This document shows positions 42,501-51,830 of a stretch of 64,000 nucleotides of DNA, piece by piece. The position numbers and the translations under genes are program-made. Under the pieces are notes generated by a model. That model searched no databases. It was not told the origin of the DNA and saw nothing but the letters and a program-made list of their open reading frames with translations. This DNA is from Deltaproteobacteria bacterium (GTDB taxonomy: Bacteria > Myxococcota_A > Polyangia > Polyangiales > Houyiibacteriaceae), in contig SHLP01000001.1 in NCBI GenBank assembly GCA_004283055.1, forward strand, positions 1 through 64,000. Direction: 5' to 3'. The number at the start of each line of letters is the position of its first letter. Within the stretch, counting starts at the first letter, position 1.

Positions 42501-43225
42501 TCAAGCTCATCTACCTGCTCTGGCCACGGCAAGCGATGGAACCCGCGGCCCGCCGGCTCACCTTGGTCGAGGGCTGCGCGCCAAAGCTTCTCGATTCAGG
42601 CGCGCGATATCTGCTGATGAACATCGATGACGACTTCGCGACCGTCCCGTCACCGGCCCCGACGACCAAGCTGACCGACCCGTTCGCGGCGGAAGTCAGT
42701 ATTTGGATCGACGACTTCAACGCGCGCGGCGCTCTCGAGGCGATTCTGCTCGACGCGGACTTCGACATCGCCGGCTACAGAGTCCGCGAGCACCTCTACA
42801 CCGACTATGGTGGCAACCAGCATGGCACACCTCGCGACTGGCCCGACGGCGAGCGCTCGCCGTACGTGATTTCGGTGACGCCGCTGGAACGACCCAAGCG
42901 CATCCCGAAGGACCGATGGATGCGGCACTGGTTCAATCGTCAGGGGCCGATGTCCGAAAAGATGCAGCCCCGCGCCCGCTATGTCCGAAACGTCGTCGAG
43001 GAGGTACTTACGCCGGGGGCGGTACCGTACGAAGGGATTGTCGAGGAGTCCTGGCCGTCTCGGGAACACATAACCAATCCGTACGTGTTTTATGGGGCCC
43101 GACGTCCCATCGAGCTCCTGCGGCACATGGCGATCATGATGCAAAGCGTGGCGGCATTTCTCCCTGTCTGGAAGATCACCAGTGTCACCATGAGCGAATA
43201 TTTCATCCGCAGCCGTGGCCGCTAG
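42497..43225 (+). CDS. EthD-like dimeric alpha/beta-barrel protein
   Basis: A 242-residue protein that starts MIKLIYLLWPRQ and looks like an EthD-domain (ferredoxin-like) fold with a long insert, similar to proteins found next to steroid-degrading genes in Actinobacteria. The N-terminal beta strand and the later YVISVTPLERP segment repeat the strand pattern. No catalytic residues are evident. Translation is coupled to the 3-beta-HSD-like gene (ATGA overlap). The assignment rests on overall pattern and neighbourhood, so it is tentative. Confidence 0.6.
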   Translation: MIKLIYLLWPRQAMEPAARRLTLVEGCAPKLLDSGARYLLMNIDDDFATVPSPAPTTKLTDPFAAEVSIWIDDFNARGALEAILLDADFDIAGYRVREHLYTDYGGNQHGTPRDWPDGERSPYVISVTPLERPKRIPKDRWMRHWFNRQGPMSEKMQPRARYVRNVVEEVLTPGAVPYEGIVEESWPSREHITNPYVFYGARRPIELLRHMAIMMQSVAAFLPVWKITSVTMSEYFIRSRGR

Positions 43226-43281
43226 GCGTTCATTTTCTCCTGGACCTTCGACCCAGTCCTGTGGATAGACTCTCAGATTCA

Positions 43282-43851
43282 ATGCCAAGCGATCGACGTG
43301 ATTTTTTGAAGCTCTCGGTAGCCGGCGCCGCCGCGCTCTCGACGATGAGCGCAGGCGCCACCCTGTCGGGCTGCACGTCCAGTGGTCCTGCTTCCGGCAT
43401 GAAGCTCCTTCGTCCTGAAGACGTGGAGCTCTTGCGCGCCGTGACCCCTGCCGTGATGAAGGGCAAGATCGCGCCCGGCGATACCGCGGCCATCGAGCAA
43501 ACCGTGAAATCGTTTGACACCTTGCTGGCCGATCTCTCCGAGCCGGTAGTGGCAGGCGTGCACCAGGCGTTCGACGTGCTGAGCTTTGGGCTGAGCCGCG
43601 GGCTGACGACCGGTCAGTGGTCCTCCTGGTCCAAAGCTTCGCTGGAAGATGCCGAAAAAGCTCTCGCGCGTTTGCGGGACAGCGGCATCGGGCTTTTGAA
43701 CGCAATCTACGCGGCGGTCATCCGACTCATCATCAGCTCGTGGTACCTCATCCCCGACAATGCAGCGACGACCGGATACCCCGGCCCGCCTAGGAAGGTC
43801 GCAAGTCCCGTGCCGGTGGTGGCTCCGGCGGCGAAGGAGACCCGACCGTGA
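43282..43851 (+). CDS. Tat-lipoprotein GMC small subunit-like
   Basis: A 189-residue protein with a Tat signal (DRRDFLKLSVAGAAAL, residues 4-19) that ends in a lipobox LSGC with Cys near residue 31, so the protein should be lipid-anchored after Tat export. The body, with helix-rich LLRPEDVELLRAVTPAVMKG near residue 42, matches the gluconate 2-dehydrogenase subunit 3-type small subunits. Its stop overlaps the GMC start (GTGA). This is the second such pair in the window and has a much shorter alpha-helical body than the first. Confidence 0.78.
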   Translation: MPSDRRDFLKLSVAGAAALSTMSAGATLSGCTSSGPASGMKLLRPEDVELLRAVTPAVMKGKIAPGDTAAIEQTVKSFDTLLADLSEPVVAGVHQAFDVLSFGLSRGLTTGQWSSWSKASLEDAEKALARLRDSGIGLLNAIYAAVIRLIISSWYLIPDNAATTGYPGPPRKVASPVPVVAPAAKETRP

Positions 43852-45467
43852 CCGATCTCTCCCAAGTGATTCTGGGCAGCAGCACCGACCCGTACAACAA
43901 GGCGGCCGAACGCGGATGGGATATCCGCGATGCCAGCGCGCTGACCTCTTCACTCGAGCTCGAAGCGGACGTGGTCATCGTGGGCACCGGCGCCGGGGGA
44001 GGCACGGCCGCCGAGACTTTGAGCAAGGCGGGCCTGCGGGTGGTTCTCCTCGAAGCTGGTCCGCTCAAGACCTCGAGCCAGTTCGACATGCAGGAGCGAG
44101 CGGCCTATCGAGACCTGTATCAAGAAGGGACCGGCCGCGGCACCAAAGACGGGGGCATGGTCATTTTGCAAGGCCGCTCTGTCGGTGGCTCGACTACGGT
44201 CAACTGGACCACCAGCTTTCGCACACCGCCCGAAACACTGAAGTTTTGGACGGAACAGATGGGTGTGAGCGGCTGCTCGCCAAAAGAGATGGCGCCGCAT
44301 TTCCAATACATGGAGCAGCGCCTCAACATCCACAAATGGCCGCAGGCGCCCAACAACAACAACGCCATGTTGCAGCGTGCTGCGGAGAAGCTCGGCTACT
44401 CGTGGGACACCATCCACCGCAACGTTCGGGGCTGTTTGAACCTCGGCTACTGCGGGCTTGGGTGCCCGGTCGACGCGAAGCAATCCATGCTCGCGACGAC
44501 GATTCCAGAGGCATTGGATCGCAAGGCTACGCTCGTCCACCGTGCGCGCGTCGTGAAGGTGCTTCGCGACGGCGATGTCGTCCACGGTGTCGAAGCAGAG
44601 GCGCTCACCGCGAACGTTCGAGGCACGACCGGGCAAAAGATCACCGTTCGAGCCGCGCGAACCATTCTGGCAGGCGGCGCGATCAACTCGCCGGCGGTCT
44701 TGCTGCGCTCGAACGTCCCCGACCCGTACGGCCTCGTCGGAAAGCGCACGTTCTTGCACCCGACGACGCTCACCATGGCCATCTACGAGGAGGCGATCGA
44801 CCCATTCTATGGGGCCCCCCAGTCGATCTACTCCGACCACTTCCAGTGGCAGAACGTCGACACGGGTCCGATCGGGTTCAAGCTCGAGGTGCCTCCGCTG
44901 CAGCCGGCATTTGCGGCAGGGTTCTACTCGACGGCGGGCGAAGAGATCACGCAGAGCATGGATCAAATCCGGAACACGCAGTGCATGATCGCGCTTCTGC
45001 GCGACGGATTTCACGAACAGAGCCAGGGTGGTGCCGTCGAGCTCAACGACAAAGGTCAGCCCGTCCTCGATTACCCCATGAACGACTACCTGATGGAGGG
45101 CGTGCGGCGGGCGTACAACGTCATGCTCGAGATGCAGTTCGCCACAGGCGCGAAGTCCGCACGGCCTGCGCACAAACAGGCGAAGCACTACATGTCTTGG
45201 AAGGAAGCCAAGGCGGCTGTGGCCGACCTCGATGTGGTCGCACACAAGGCGACCGTGGGAAGCGCCCACGTCATGGGTGGATGTCCAATGGGCGATGACC
45301 CGAAGCGCAGCGTCGCCGGCAGCGACGGCAAGTTCCACCACCTCGACCGGCTCTACATCATGGACGGCTCCCTCTTTCCGACCAGCATCGGAGCCAACCC
45401 CCAGCTCTCGATTTACGGCCTCGTCTACAAGCTCGCCGGCAACCTCGCCAAGCAGCTCCAAGCATGA
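43848..45467 (+). CDS. GMC-family FAD-dependent oxidoreductase (second copy)
   Basis: A 539-residue flavoprotein starting at GTG 43848. The FAD motif is VIVGTGAGGGTAAETLSKAG near residue 44, and a second GMC-signature segment is LQGRSVGGSTTVNWTTSFRTPP near residue 110. A Cys-rich loop GCLNLGYCGLGCPVDAKQSM near residue 190 is typical of large alcohol and sterol dehydrogenases in this family. The C-terminal active-site region is GGCPMGDDP and NPQLSIYG. It is coupled to a Tat-exported small subunit and thus acts in the periplasm. It ends in the GGGGAC palindrome. Confidence 0.88.
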   Translation: MTDLSQVILGSSTDPYNKAAERGWDIRDASALTSSLELEADVVIVGTGAGGGTAAETLSKAGLRVVLLEAGPLKTSSQFDMQERAAYRDLYQEGTGRGTKDGGMVILQGRSVGGSTTVNWTTSFRTPPETLKFWTEQMGVSGCSPKEMAPHFQYMEQRLNIHKWPQAPNNNNAMLQRAAEKLGYSWDTIHRNVRGCLNLGYCGLGCPVDAKQSMLATTIPEALDRKATLVHRARVVKVLRDGDVVHGVEAEALTANVRGTTGQKITVRAARTILAGGAINSPAVLLRSNVPDPYGLVGKRTFLHPTTLTMAIYEEAIDPFYGAPQSIYSDHFQWQNVDTGPIGFKLEVPPLQPAFAAGFYSTAGEEITQSMDQIRNTQCMIALLRDGFHEQSQGGAVELNDKGQPVLDYPMNDYLMEGVRRAYNVMLEMQFATGAKSARPAHKQAKHYMSWKEAKAAVADLDVVAHKATVGSAHVMGGCPMGDDPKRSVAGSDGKFHHLDRLYIMDGSLFPTSIGANPQLSIYGLVYKLAGNLAKQLQA

Positions 45468-45487
45468 AAAGGGGACAGTCCCCTTTT
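45467..45487. terminator. GGGGAC-N-GTCCCC palindrome, second copy
   Basis: Arms AAAAGGGGAC (45467-45476) and GTCCCCTTTT (45478-45487) surround a central A. It overlaps the last base of the GMC stop codon and the first base of the convergent epoxide hydrolase stop, so it can serve as a shared terminator. It is nearly identical to the element at 866-888. Confidence 0.7.
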
Positions 45488-46527
45488 TAGCGGAGGCTCG
45501 TCAGGAACCCGAGCAGGTGTCGATTGACCGTTTCGGGCTGCTCTTGCTGCACGAAGTGGCCCGCGTCGGCGATGATCTCGACCCCCCGAAGGTCGGTGAC
45601 CCGGCTCGGCATGGTTTGTAGCGACTCAGGCGTGATGAGCTGGAGCACGGGGTCCTTCTCCCCGCAGATGAAAAGGGCGGGCTGCTCGATCGCGCGGCGA
45701 CCGTAGTCCGGGTCGTGCTCCCAGTTGAGGTCCATCGCGCGGTAGGAGTTGAGTCCACCGATGAACGCGGTCTCGGGCCCCGTCTGCATATACTCCGCAA
45801 CCAGGAAATCGAGATCCTCTTCGCCGAGCCACGGCCAGGGCAAAGGCTCCTCCGGCTCGGCGAGCACGTCCAGGTAGCCGGTGCCCTCCGAGGGGAAGCT
45901 CTTGAAGTCGAGCAGGCTTCCGCGCGCGCTCAAGGCCCAGTAGATCCGCTTCAGAAACAACCGAGGTTGGCTGCCAAGCTCCGCTTCGGCCGGCCCCGGC
46001 TTCTGAAAGTAGTGCAGATGAAGGAAGTGATTCTTCGCAATGGCTGCATATGTCTCGCTTGGCTTCCTGCCCTTCGCCGTGGCTTCTTTACCGGCCGTCC
46101 CCCGCTTTCTTTGCGCTTTTTCATCTCCCGCAAATCCCAGCCCGTACGGCACGGCCAGCGACACGACACCGCGTACTCGCTCCGGTGCGTGCAGCGCAGC
46201 CGCCCACGCGGCCTGCGCGCCGAAGTCGTGGCCGACGACGACCGCGTGTTCTGCCCCGAGCGCGTCGAGGACACCAACGAGATCGGCGACGATCGTTTGG
46301 TTCCCGTACTCGCTGGCGTCGAGGGGGCGGTCACTTCGGCCGTAGCCCCGCATGTCTACGGCAATTGCTCGGAAACCGGCGTCCGCGATGACCGGGAGTT
46401 GATGGCGCCAGGAGTACCAGAGGCCGGGAAAGCCGTGACAGAACAAGACGACAGGCCCCTTGCCGCGGCTGACCGCGTGCATTCGAATCCCGTTCGATTC
46501 GAGCGTCAGGTGCTCGGAGCTGCTCAC
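45487..46527 (-). CDS. Epoxide hydrolase-type alpha/beta hydrolase
   Basis: A 346-residue protein. The oxyanion segment is FCHGFPGLWYSWRHQ near residue 30, the nucleophile elbow is GHDFGAQAAW near residue 98 with Asp as nucleophile, the typical epoxide hydrolase layout (Asp rather than Ser). The late catalytic His is in IADAGHFVQQEQPE. It starts at a GTG; no strong ribosome site is seen. Located 18 bases after the TRAP binding protein gene on the same strand, so the two may be co-transcribed. Confidence 0.88.
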   Translation of the reverse strand: MSSSEHLTLESNGIRMHAVSRGKGPVVLFCHGFPGLWYSWRHQLPVIADAGFRAIAVDMRGYGRSDRPLDASEYGNQTIVADLVGVLDALGAEHAVVVGHDFGAQAAWAAALHAPERVRGVVSLAVPYGLGFAGDEKAQRKRGTAGKEATAKGRKPSETYAAIAKNHFLHLHYFQKPGPAEAELGSQPRLFLKRIYWALSARGSLLDFKSFPSEGTGYLDVLAEPEEPLPWPWLGEEDLDFLVAEYMQTGPETAFIGGLNSYRAMDLNWEHDPDYGRRAIEQPALFICGEKDPVLQLITPESLQTMPSRVTDLRGVEIIADAGHFVQQEQPETVNRHLLGFLTSLR

Positions 46528-46545
46528 GTCTTCGGAGCGCCGTCG

Positions 46546-47547
46546 CTACGGCTTAGCGGCCTCTGTCACAGCGTTGACCAGGCTTTTCGAGAACATCCGG
46601 CCGGTGAGTTTGTCGCGAACCTTCTTATCCGCGGCGTCCCATGCAGCCTGGGCGTCTCCCGCTTCAACGGCCTCGATGCCCTTTTTGAGGACGACCTGGT
46701 AGGCCTTCTCGTCGTCTCTGCGAATGACCTTGTTGAGCAACTCGTGTGCGCGGGCGGCCGTGCTGTCGAACGCCTCTCGAAGCTCGGGTGCAAGCTCGTC
46801 GTACTTGTCTTTGCGCATCATGGTTCCACCCGCGATGATCGCCGAGTTGTGCGCGGTCATGTATTTCACCCGCGTGTACCACTGCAACGCCACCGCGGTG
46901 AGCGCCGACGACGAAATCACATCAACCATTCGGGTTTGCAGAGCCGGGTAGACCTCCGGCACACCGAGCCGAACCGCGCTCGCACCGATGACTTGATAGA
47001 ACTCGACGAAAATCGGGTCGTCTTTCCAGACCCAAGGGCGCATGGCCTTGATGTCGTTGGGAGACTTGATGGGCTGCGCGGAGAACAGTCGCGTTTTGCC
47101 CGCGTCGCCCCAGCCGACGAGCCGCATGTTCTCCTTCGCAAACATCGCTTCGAACTCAGGGGCCATTTTGCCGCGGACTCGGTCGAGCTGCTCATACGTG
47201 GGCAGCAAACCCGGCAGAACCAGGACGTTCATCGCGGGTATCAGCAAGCTCATCCCGGTCATGGTGACCACGCCACCGTCGAGCTGCCCCACCCGCATCT
47301 TTCGTACGAAGTCGCGCTCGTCGCCCTGGGAGCCGCCGGGGTAGAACCGCATTTTGAGCTTCCCGTCGGTCTTTTCTTGAAGGGTCTTGTTCCAGGCGTT
47401 GAGAATCTTCATCCAGGATGAGCCAGCGGGCGCAAGCGATGCGATTCGCAGCGTGTGGCTCTCCTCGGCCCTGGTCGGTGTGCTCGTCCCTGGCAGCGCA
47501 AAGGCGGCGACCAGGAGCAGAAAAACGGGTACAAAACGGCGCTTCAT
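46546..47547 (-). CDS. TRAP-type (DctP) solute-binding protein, orphan
   Basis: A 333-residue periplasmic protein with a signal peptide (residues 1-27, ending TRAE) and the DctP fold: LRIASLAPAGSSWMKILNAW, FRPGGSQGDE-like MRFYPGGSQGDERDF and the ligand-carboxylate segment GMSLLIPAMNVL. It normally delivers C4-dicarboxylates or other carboxylates to a DctQM permease. No DctQ or DctM gene lies next to it, so it either works with permease subunits elsewhere or acts as a binding protein without transport. Followed by the epoxide hydrolase gene. Confidence 0.85.
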   Translation of the reverse strand: MKRRFVPVFLLLVAAFALPGTSTPTRAEESHTLRIASLAPAGSSWMKILNAWNKTLQEKTDGKLKMRFYPGGSQGDERDFVRKMRVGQLDGGVVTMTGMSLLIPAMNVLVLPGLLPTYEQLDRVRGKMAPEFEAMFAKENMRLVGWGDAGKTRLFSAQPIKSPNDIKAMRPWVWKDDPIFVEFYQVIGASAVRLGVPEVYPALQTRMVDVISSSALTAVALQWYTRVKYMTAHNSAIIAGGTMMRKDKYDELAPELREAFDSTAARAHELLNKVIRRDDEKAYQVVLKKGIEAVEAGDAQAAWDAADKKVRDKLTGRMFSKSLVNAVTEAAKP

Positions 47548-47757
47548 TCTTCACAACCTTTCGCGTCGCGTGGGGGCACGGCGAGAGTCACAAGTTCCCT
47601 CGCCGTCGTCAATATGAATGGTTTGCTTTCTCGGGAATGCTGGAACCTTCATCTTCGAATAGGTCGACGAGCGGGCCCTGCGTTTTACTCACCCCGGCCT
47701 CAACTCTGACCCTACGATCACCTTTACGGGCGAGCTATGCTATGAGCGGGTTCGACG

Positions 47758-48099
47758 GTGCGAGACCTCATCGAAAACCGCGAAAGCACGGCTCGTGACC
47801 ATTTGGCCAACGAGCGGACCTTCCTCGCGTGGGTGCGCACCGCGCTCGGCCTCGTGGGGCTGGGTGTCCTGCTCGAACGCCTCGGCGCCGGGGGCGAAGG
47901 GATCGCGGTGGCCGCGGGCCTCGGCTTCATCGGTTTCGGCGGCCTTTCGCTGATCTATGCGGTGAGCCGCTATCTGTGGGTGGCCAAGAACCTAGAGCGG
48001 GGGATGTTTCCCGTCGCTATTCGGGGGCCGATTGTCGTGGCCTTTGGCGCGATCCTCGTTGCGGGCGGGGCGATGCTCTACGTGCTGCTCCTGCATTGA
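47758..48099 (+). CDS. DUF202 (YidH-type) inner-membrane protein
   Basis: A 113-residue membrane protein starting at a GTG at 47758. ARDHLANERTFLAWVRTALGLVGLG near the N-terminus is the DUF202 signature (Asn-Glu-Arg-Thr-Phe-Leu-Ala-Trp-Ile/Val-Arg), followed by three transmembrane helices, the last (about 88-112) near the C-terminus. DUF202 proteins have unknown function, often linked to envelope stress. It lies between the TRAP gene and the convergent copper-efflux operon. Confidence 0.9.
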   Translation: MRDLIENRESTARDHLANERTFLAWVRTALGLVGLGVLLERLGAGGEGIAVAAGLGFIGFGGLSLIYAVSRYLWVAKNLERGMFPVAIRGPIVVAFGAILVAGGAMLYVLLLH

Positions 48100-48108
48100 G
48101 CCTGGCGC

Positions 48109-48642
48109 TCAGAAATCGGCCTCCACGCCGCACCGGGGCATGGCGCTTCCCATGTAGGGATTCGAGACCCCTTCAGATACCTGCACCCACTTCTTGTAGC
48201 CTTTCGCCATGGGGCACTCGTAGACCTGTCGGCTCTGCTGGAGGCTCGGCTCAGACGACAGGACGGCGATCAGCAACCGGCTCACTTCGCCGAACGATTC
48301 CCTCGCGGCCCTTAGGTCCGAACCGTCGAGGCCTGCGAGCCGCTCTGCCGAGCTCGATAACTTCTCGAGAGCCTGGCGGACGCTGTCTGGAGCCGATGCA
48401 GAGGCCAGACGTGCCGCGTCGGCGAGCTTGGTAGCTGGAATTGTTATGTCTTCGCTATCCTTTGCGAGCGCACCGCGCACGACGTCATACGCAGCGACGG
48501 CGTCGTCGATTCTCGCAGCGAATTCCGCGGGGAGCGTCGATGACTTGTGAGGCGTTTCCTGGCTCTTGCTACACCCAGCGAAAAAGCTCGCAGCACCGAT
48601 TGCGGCGCATGCGAGCAGAACCGCTGGTCGTCTATTCATCAT
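48109..48642 (-). CDS. DUF3347-like heavy-metal-associated lipoprotein
   Basis: A 177-residue lipoprotein (lipobox FAGC, Cys near residue 23), start ATG 48642 with AGGA next to it. The C-terminal YECPMAKGYKKWVQVSEG and NPYMGSAMPRCG segments match the DUF3347 tail that also ends many CusB proteins, where Cys, Met and His bind copper or silver. It starts 2 bases after the CusA stop and so is the last gene of the cus operon. It may hand metal to the pump or sequester it in the periplasm. Confidence 0.8.
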   Translation of the reverse strand: MMNRRPAVLLACAAIGAASFFAGCSKSQETPHKSSTLPAEFAARIDDAVAAYDVVRGALAKDSEDITIPATKLADAARLASASAPDSVRQALEKLSSSAERLAGLDGSDLRAARESFGEVSRLLIAVLSSEPSLQQSRQVYECPMAKGYKKWVQVSEGVSNPYMGSAMPRCGVEADF

Positions 48643-48644
48643 TC

Positions 48645-51600
48645 CTAGTCTCCCTTTCCCTCTGCTGGCTCGACCTGAACTGCACGAAGCGAGCGACCCT
48701 TCCATCCAGCGAAGATCGCCGGATAGACCGTCAGCTCCAGCAGGAACGAGGTTATCAGACCACCCACCATCGGCGCAGCAATACGCTTCATCACGTCCGC
48801 GCCTGTGCCGGTGCTCCAGAGGATGGGCAGGAGCGCTATCGTCGTGGTCATCACGGTCATCAGCTTCGGTCGGATTCGCCTCGCGGCCCCGTCGACGATC
48901 GCTTCAGTGAGGTCCGCCCGCGTTTCGAGCCTTCCCTCATCCAGGGACTTCTTGTGGGCAAGGGTCAGGTAGAGCAGCATGACGACACCCGTCTCCGCGT
49001 CTAGGCCGGCCAGCGCGATCATGCCGACCCAGACTGCGACGCTCATGTTGTAGTCGAGCAAGAACAGAAGCCAGACCGCCCCGATCAACGAGAACGGCAC
49101 GGCGAGCATCACCATCGCCGTCTCCGCCCAGGACTTCGTGTTCCAATAGAGCAGCATCATCACCAGAAAGAGCGTCAAGGGTACGACGAGCTCGAGCTTG
49201 TCTTTGGCGCGTTCGAGGTATTTGAACTGTCCGGCCCAGCCCAACCACACCCCCGCAGGAAGGGCGACCTCGTCGGCGACGGCCTGCTTTGCGTCCGCGA
49301 CGTACTGGGCGATCGGTCGATCCGTGTCCACGAAGACGAAGCCCACGAGCTTACCGCCTTCACTACGCACCATCGGAGGCCCTGTCACGAACTTCAGCTC
49401 GGCGACTTGGCTGATCGGCACCTGGGCGCCCGTCTTCGTGCTGATGAGAATTTCTTCGAGCAGCGATGGGTCATCCCGAAACTCGCGCGCGTAGCGAACG
49501 GTGATGGGATAGCGTTCGCGTCCTTCTACGGTCTCCGATACGACCATGCCGCCGACGGCCGTCATGATCACCTCGTTGACGTCAGCCACTCGGAGCCCGT
49601 AGCGCGCGGCCTTTTCGCGATCGACCTCGAAATCGATGAAAAACCCGCCCGCAGAGCGCTCTGCAAACGCACTCCGCGTGCCAGGTATCTTGGACACCGC
49701 CTGCTCGATCTGCACCGCCGTGTGTTCGATGGTCTCGAGGTCGTTTCCAAACACCTGGATGCCTAACGGGCTTCGAATGCCGGTCGCCAGCATTTCGGTT
49801 CGCGTTTGCACCGGCATCCAAAAAATGTTCGGCATCCCCGGGTAGCGCAGGGTTTCGTCCATCTCCTGGATCAAGTCCTTCCAGGTGACTCCTGCTCTCC
49901 ACTCGGACCGCGGCTTGAGCACGATGGTCGTCTCCAACATGCCGATCGGTGCGGGGTCCGTGGCGGTTTCGGCTCGCCCCGCCTTGCCGAACACCGAGAC
50001 CACCTCCGGGAAAGTCTTGAGCTGGCGGTCCATCGCCTGAAGCACGTTTGAGGCCTCCGTCACGGACATCCCCGGAGGAGCCGTTGGCATGTAGAGCACC
50101 GTGCCTTCGTTGAGCGGAGGCATGAACTCGCTTTGCAATTTGAGAAAGGCCGGGACGGTGAGGCCCATCGCGACGAGGGCGGAGACGATGACAGCCCGCC
50201 GATGCGCCACGACGAACCGCACGACGGGGGCATACGAAGCGATCAGCCATCGATTGAGCGGGTTTTCCTCTTCGCGGCGAATTTTTCCCCGGATCATCAG
50301 CACCGCTAGCGCTGGGATCAGCGTGACGGAAAGGATCGCGGCAAAGCCCATCGAGTAGGTTTTCGTGAAGGCCAGCGGCTTGAAGAGACGCCCTTCGGCG
50401 CTCTCCAGCGTGAACACCGGCAAGAACGAGACGGTGATCACGAGAAGCGAGAAGAAGATCGACGGGCCGACCTCTTGCATGGCCGCGACGATCGTTTGCC
50501 GTCTCGACCCCGGCTGCCCCTCGGCATCCCAATGCTCTAACTTCTTGTGGACGTTCTCGACGACGATGATCGAGGCATCGACCATGGCCCCGATCGCGAC
50601 CGCGATTCCACCCAGCGACATGATATTCGCCGTCAGGTTTTGGTAGTACATCGGGATGAACGACAGAATCACGGCGAGCGGTAGCGTGATCACGGGAACG
50701 AGCGCGCTTCGTGCGTGAAGCAGAAACAAGAAGATGATCACGCTGACCACGATCATCTCTTCGATCAAGGTGCTTCGAAGTGTGCCAATGGCTCTCTTGA
50801 TGAGGTCGGAGCGATCGTAGGTGATGACCAGCTCGGCGCCTTCCGGAAGGCTCGTCTTCAGGTCTTCGATCCTGCGCTTCACCGCGTCGATTACCGACAG
50901 CGCATTCTCGCCGTAACGCATGATGACGATACCTCCGACCACCTCGCCCTCACCATCGAGCTCGGCGATTCCGCGACGCATCGAAGGACCGATGCTGACG
51001 ACCGCCACTTGATCGAGCAAGACCGGCGTGCCGCCGTCGCCGAGCTTGAGCGGGATGCTGCGCAGATCGTCTTCGCTATCGATGTACCCGCGCCCCCGGA
51101 TGATCTGTTCGTGACCCGCGATTTCGATCGTGCGGCCGCCAGCATCTTCGTTGGACTCGCGCACTGCCCGGACGACATCCGCGATGCCGACGCCGTAGGC
51201 GCGAAGCTTTACGGGGTCGACCTGCACCTGGTATTCCTTGACAAAACCGCCGACCGACGCGACTTCCGCCACGCCGGGCACGCTCTCGAGCGCGTAGCGC
51301 AGGTTCCAGTCCTGGAACGAGCGCAGCTCTTGCAGGTCGTGCCTACCGCTCCTGTCCACCAAGGCGTACTGAAATACCCAGCCCACTCCGGTCGCATCCG
51401 GGCCCAAGGTGGGGCGTACGCCGTCCGGCAAATCGGCGAGCGCAGAGTTCAGGTATTCCAAGACCCGGCTTCGCGCCCAGTACATGTCGGTGCCGTCTTC
51501 GAAGATCACCGAAACGAAGGACAGCCCGAAGAACGACTGACCGCGTACGAATTCCACCTTCGGTGCAGCCAGCAGGAACGACGAAATCGGGTAGGTGATC

Positions 51601-51830
51601 TGATCTTCGACCAGGTCGGGGCTCCGGCCCTGCCACTCCGTGAAGATGATGACCTGCGTGTCCGATAGGTCTGGAATAGCGTCGAGCGGAGCGTTGCGGA
51701 GCGAGTAGTAGCCCCAGACGCCGGCTACGATCACGAACAGCAGCGTCAGGTAGGGCCGACGCGCACTCGCCTCGATGACCCGAGCAATCAGGGTTGGCCT
51801 CGGGCTCGCCTCGTCGTCAGTGAGCGCCAT
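48645..51830 (-). CDS. cusA: Copper/silver RND efflux pump CusA
   Basis: A 1061-residue inner-membrane heavy-metal RND pump. The proton-relay region of helix 4 is AIGAMVDASIIVVEN near residue 408, the AIGxxVDxxIV form of the Cu/Ag subclass rather than the DFG form of Co/Zn/Ni pumps. The N-terminal R-P-xLTLLFVIVAGV segment and the RSEGGKLVGFVFVDTDR second-half periplasmic segment are typical of the family. Size and helices (12) are normal. It follows CusB with a 14-base overlap and is followed by the DUF3347 lipoprotein gene. It exports Cu(I)/Ag(I) from periplasm to outside with CusB and CusC. Confidence 0.92.
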   Translation of the reverse strand: MALTDDEASPRPTLIARVIEASARRPYLTLLFVIVAGVWGYYSLRNAPLDAIPDLSDTQVIIFTEWQGRSPDLVEDQITYPISSFLLAAPKVEFVRGQSFFGLSFVSVIFEDGTDMYWARSRVLEYLNSALADLPDGVRPTLGPDATGVGWVFQYALVDRSGRHDLQELRSFQDWNLRYALESVPGVAEVASVGGFVKEYQVQVDPVKLRAYGVGIADVVRAVRESNEDAGGRTIEIAGHEQIIRGRGYIDSEDDLRSIPLKLGDGGTPVLLDQVAVVSIGPSMRRGIAELDGEGEVVGGIVIMRYGENALSVIDAVKRRIEDLKTSLPEGAELVITYDRSDLIKRAIGTLRSTLIEEMIVVSVIIFLFLLHARSALVPVITLPLAVILSFIPMYYQNLTANIMSLGGIAVAIGAMVDASIIVVENVHKKLEHWDAEGQPGSRRQTIVAAMQEVGPSIFFSLLVITVSFLPVFTLESAEGRLFKPLAFTKTYSMGFAAILSVTLIPALAVLMIRGKIRREEENPLNRWLIASYAPVVRFVVAHRRAVIVSALVAMGLTVPAFLKLQSEFMPPLNEGTVLYMPTAPPGMSVTEASNVLQAMDRQLKTFPEVVSVFGKAGRAETATDPAPIGMLETTIVLKPRSEWRAGVTWKDLIQEMDETLRYPGMPNIFWMPVQTRTEMLATGIRSPLGIQVFGNDLETIEHTAVQIEQAVSKIPGTRSAFAERSAGGFFIDFEVDREKAARYGLRVADVNEVIMTAVGGMVVSETVEGRERYPITVRYAREFRDDPSLLEEILISTKTGAQVPISQVAELKFVTGPPMVRSEGGKLVGFVFVDTDRPIAQYVADAKQAVADEVALPAGVWLGWAGQFKYLERAKDKLELVVPLTLFLVMMLLYWNTKSWAETAMVMLAVPFSLIGAVWLLFLLDYNMSVAVWVGMIALAGLDAETGVVMLLYLTLAHKKSLDEGRLETRADLTEAIVDGAARRIRPKLMTVMTTTIALLPILWSTGTGADVMKRIAAPMVGGLITSFLLELTVYPAIFAGWKGRSLRAVQVEPAEGKGD

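Noticed and set aside
43950..45461. Long minus-strand open frame opposite the second GMC gene
   Set aside because: The plus strand has intact FAD and GMC motifs. The minus frame is rich in His and Val/Leu shadows without any recognisable family.
45715..47421. Long plus-strand open frame across the epoxide hydrolase and TRAP genes
   Set aside because: It runs antisense through two well-supported genes with motifs and lacks a ribosome site; it is a coding-bias artefact.
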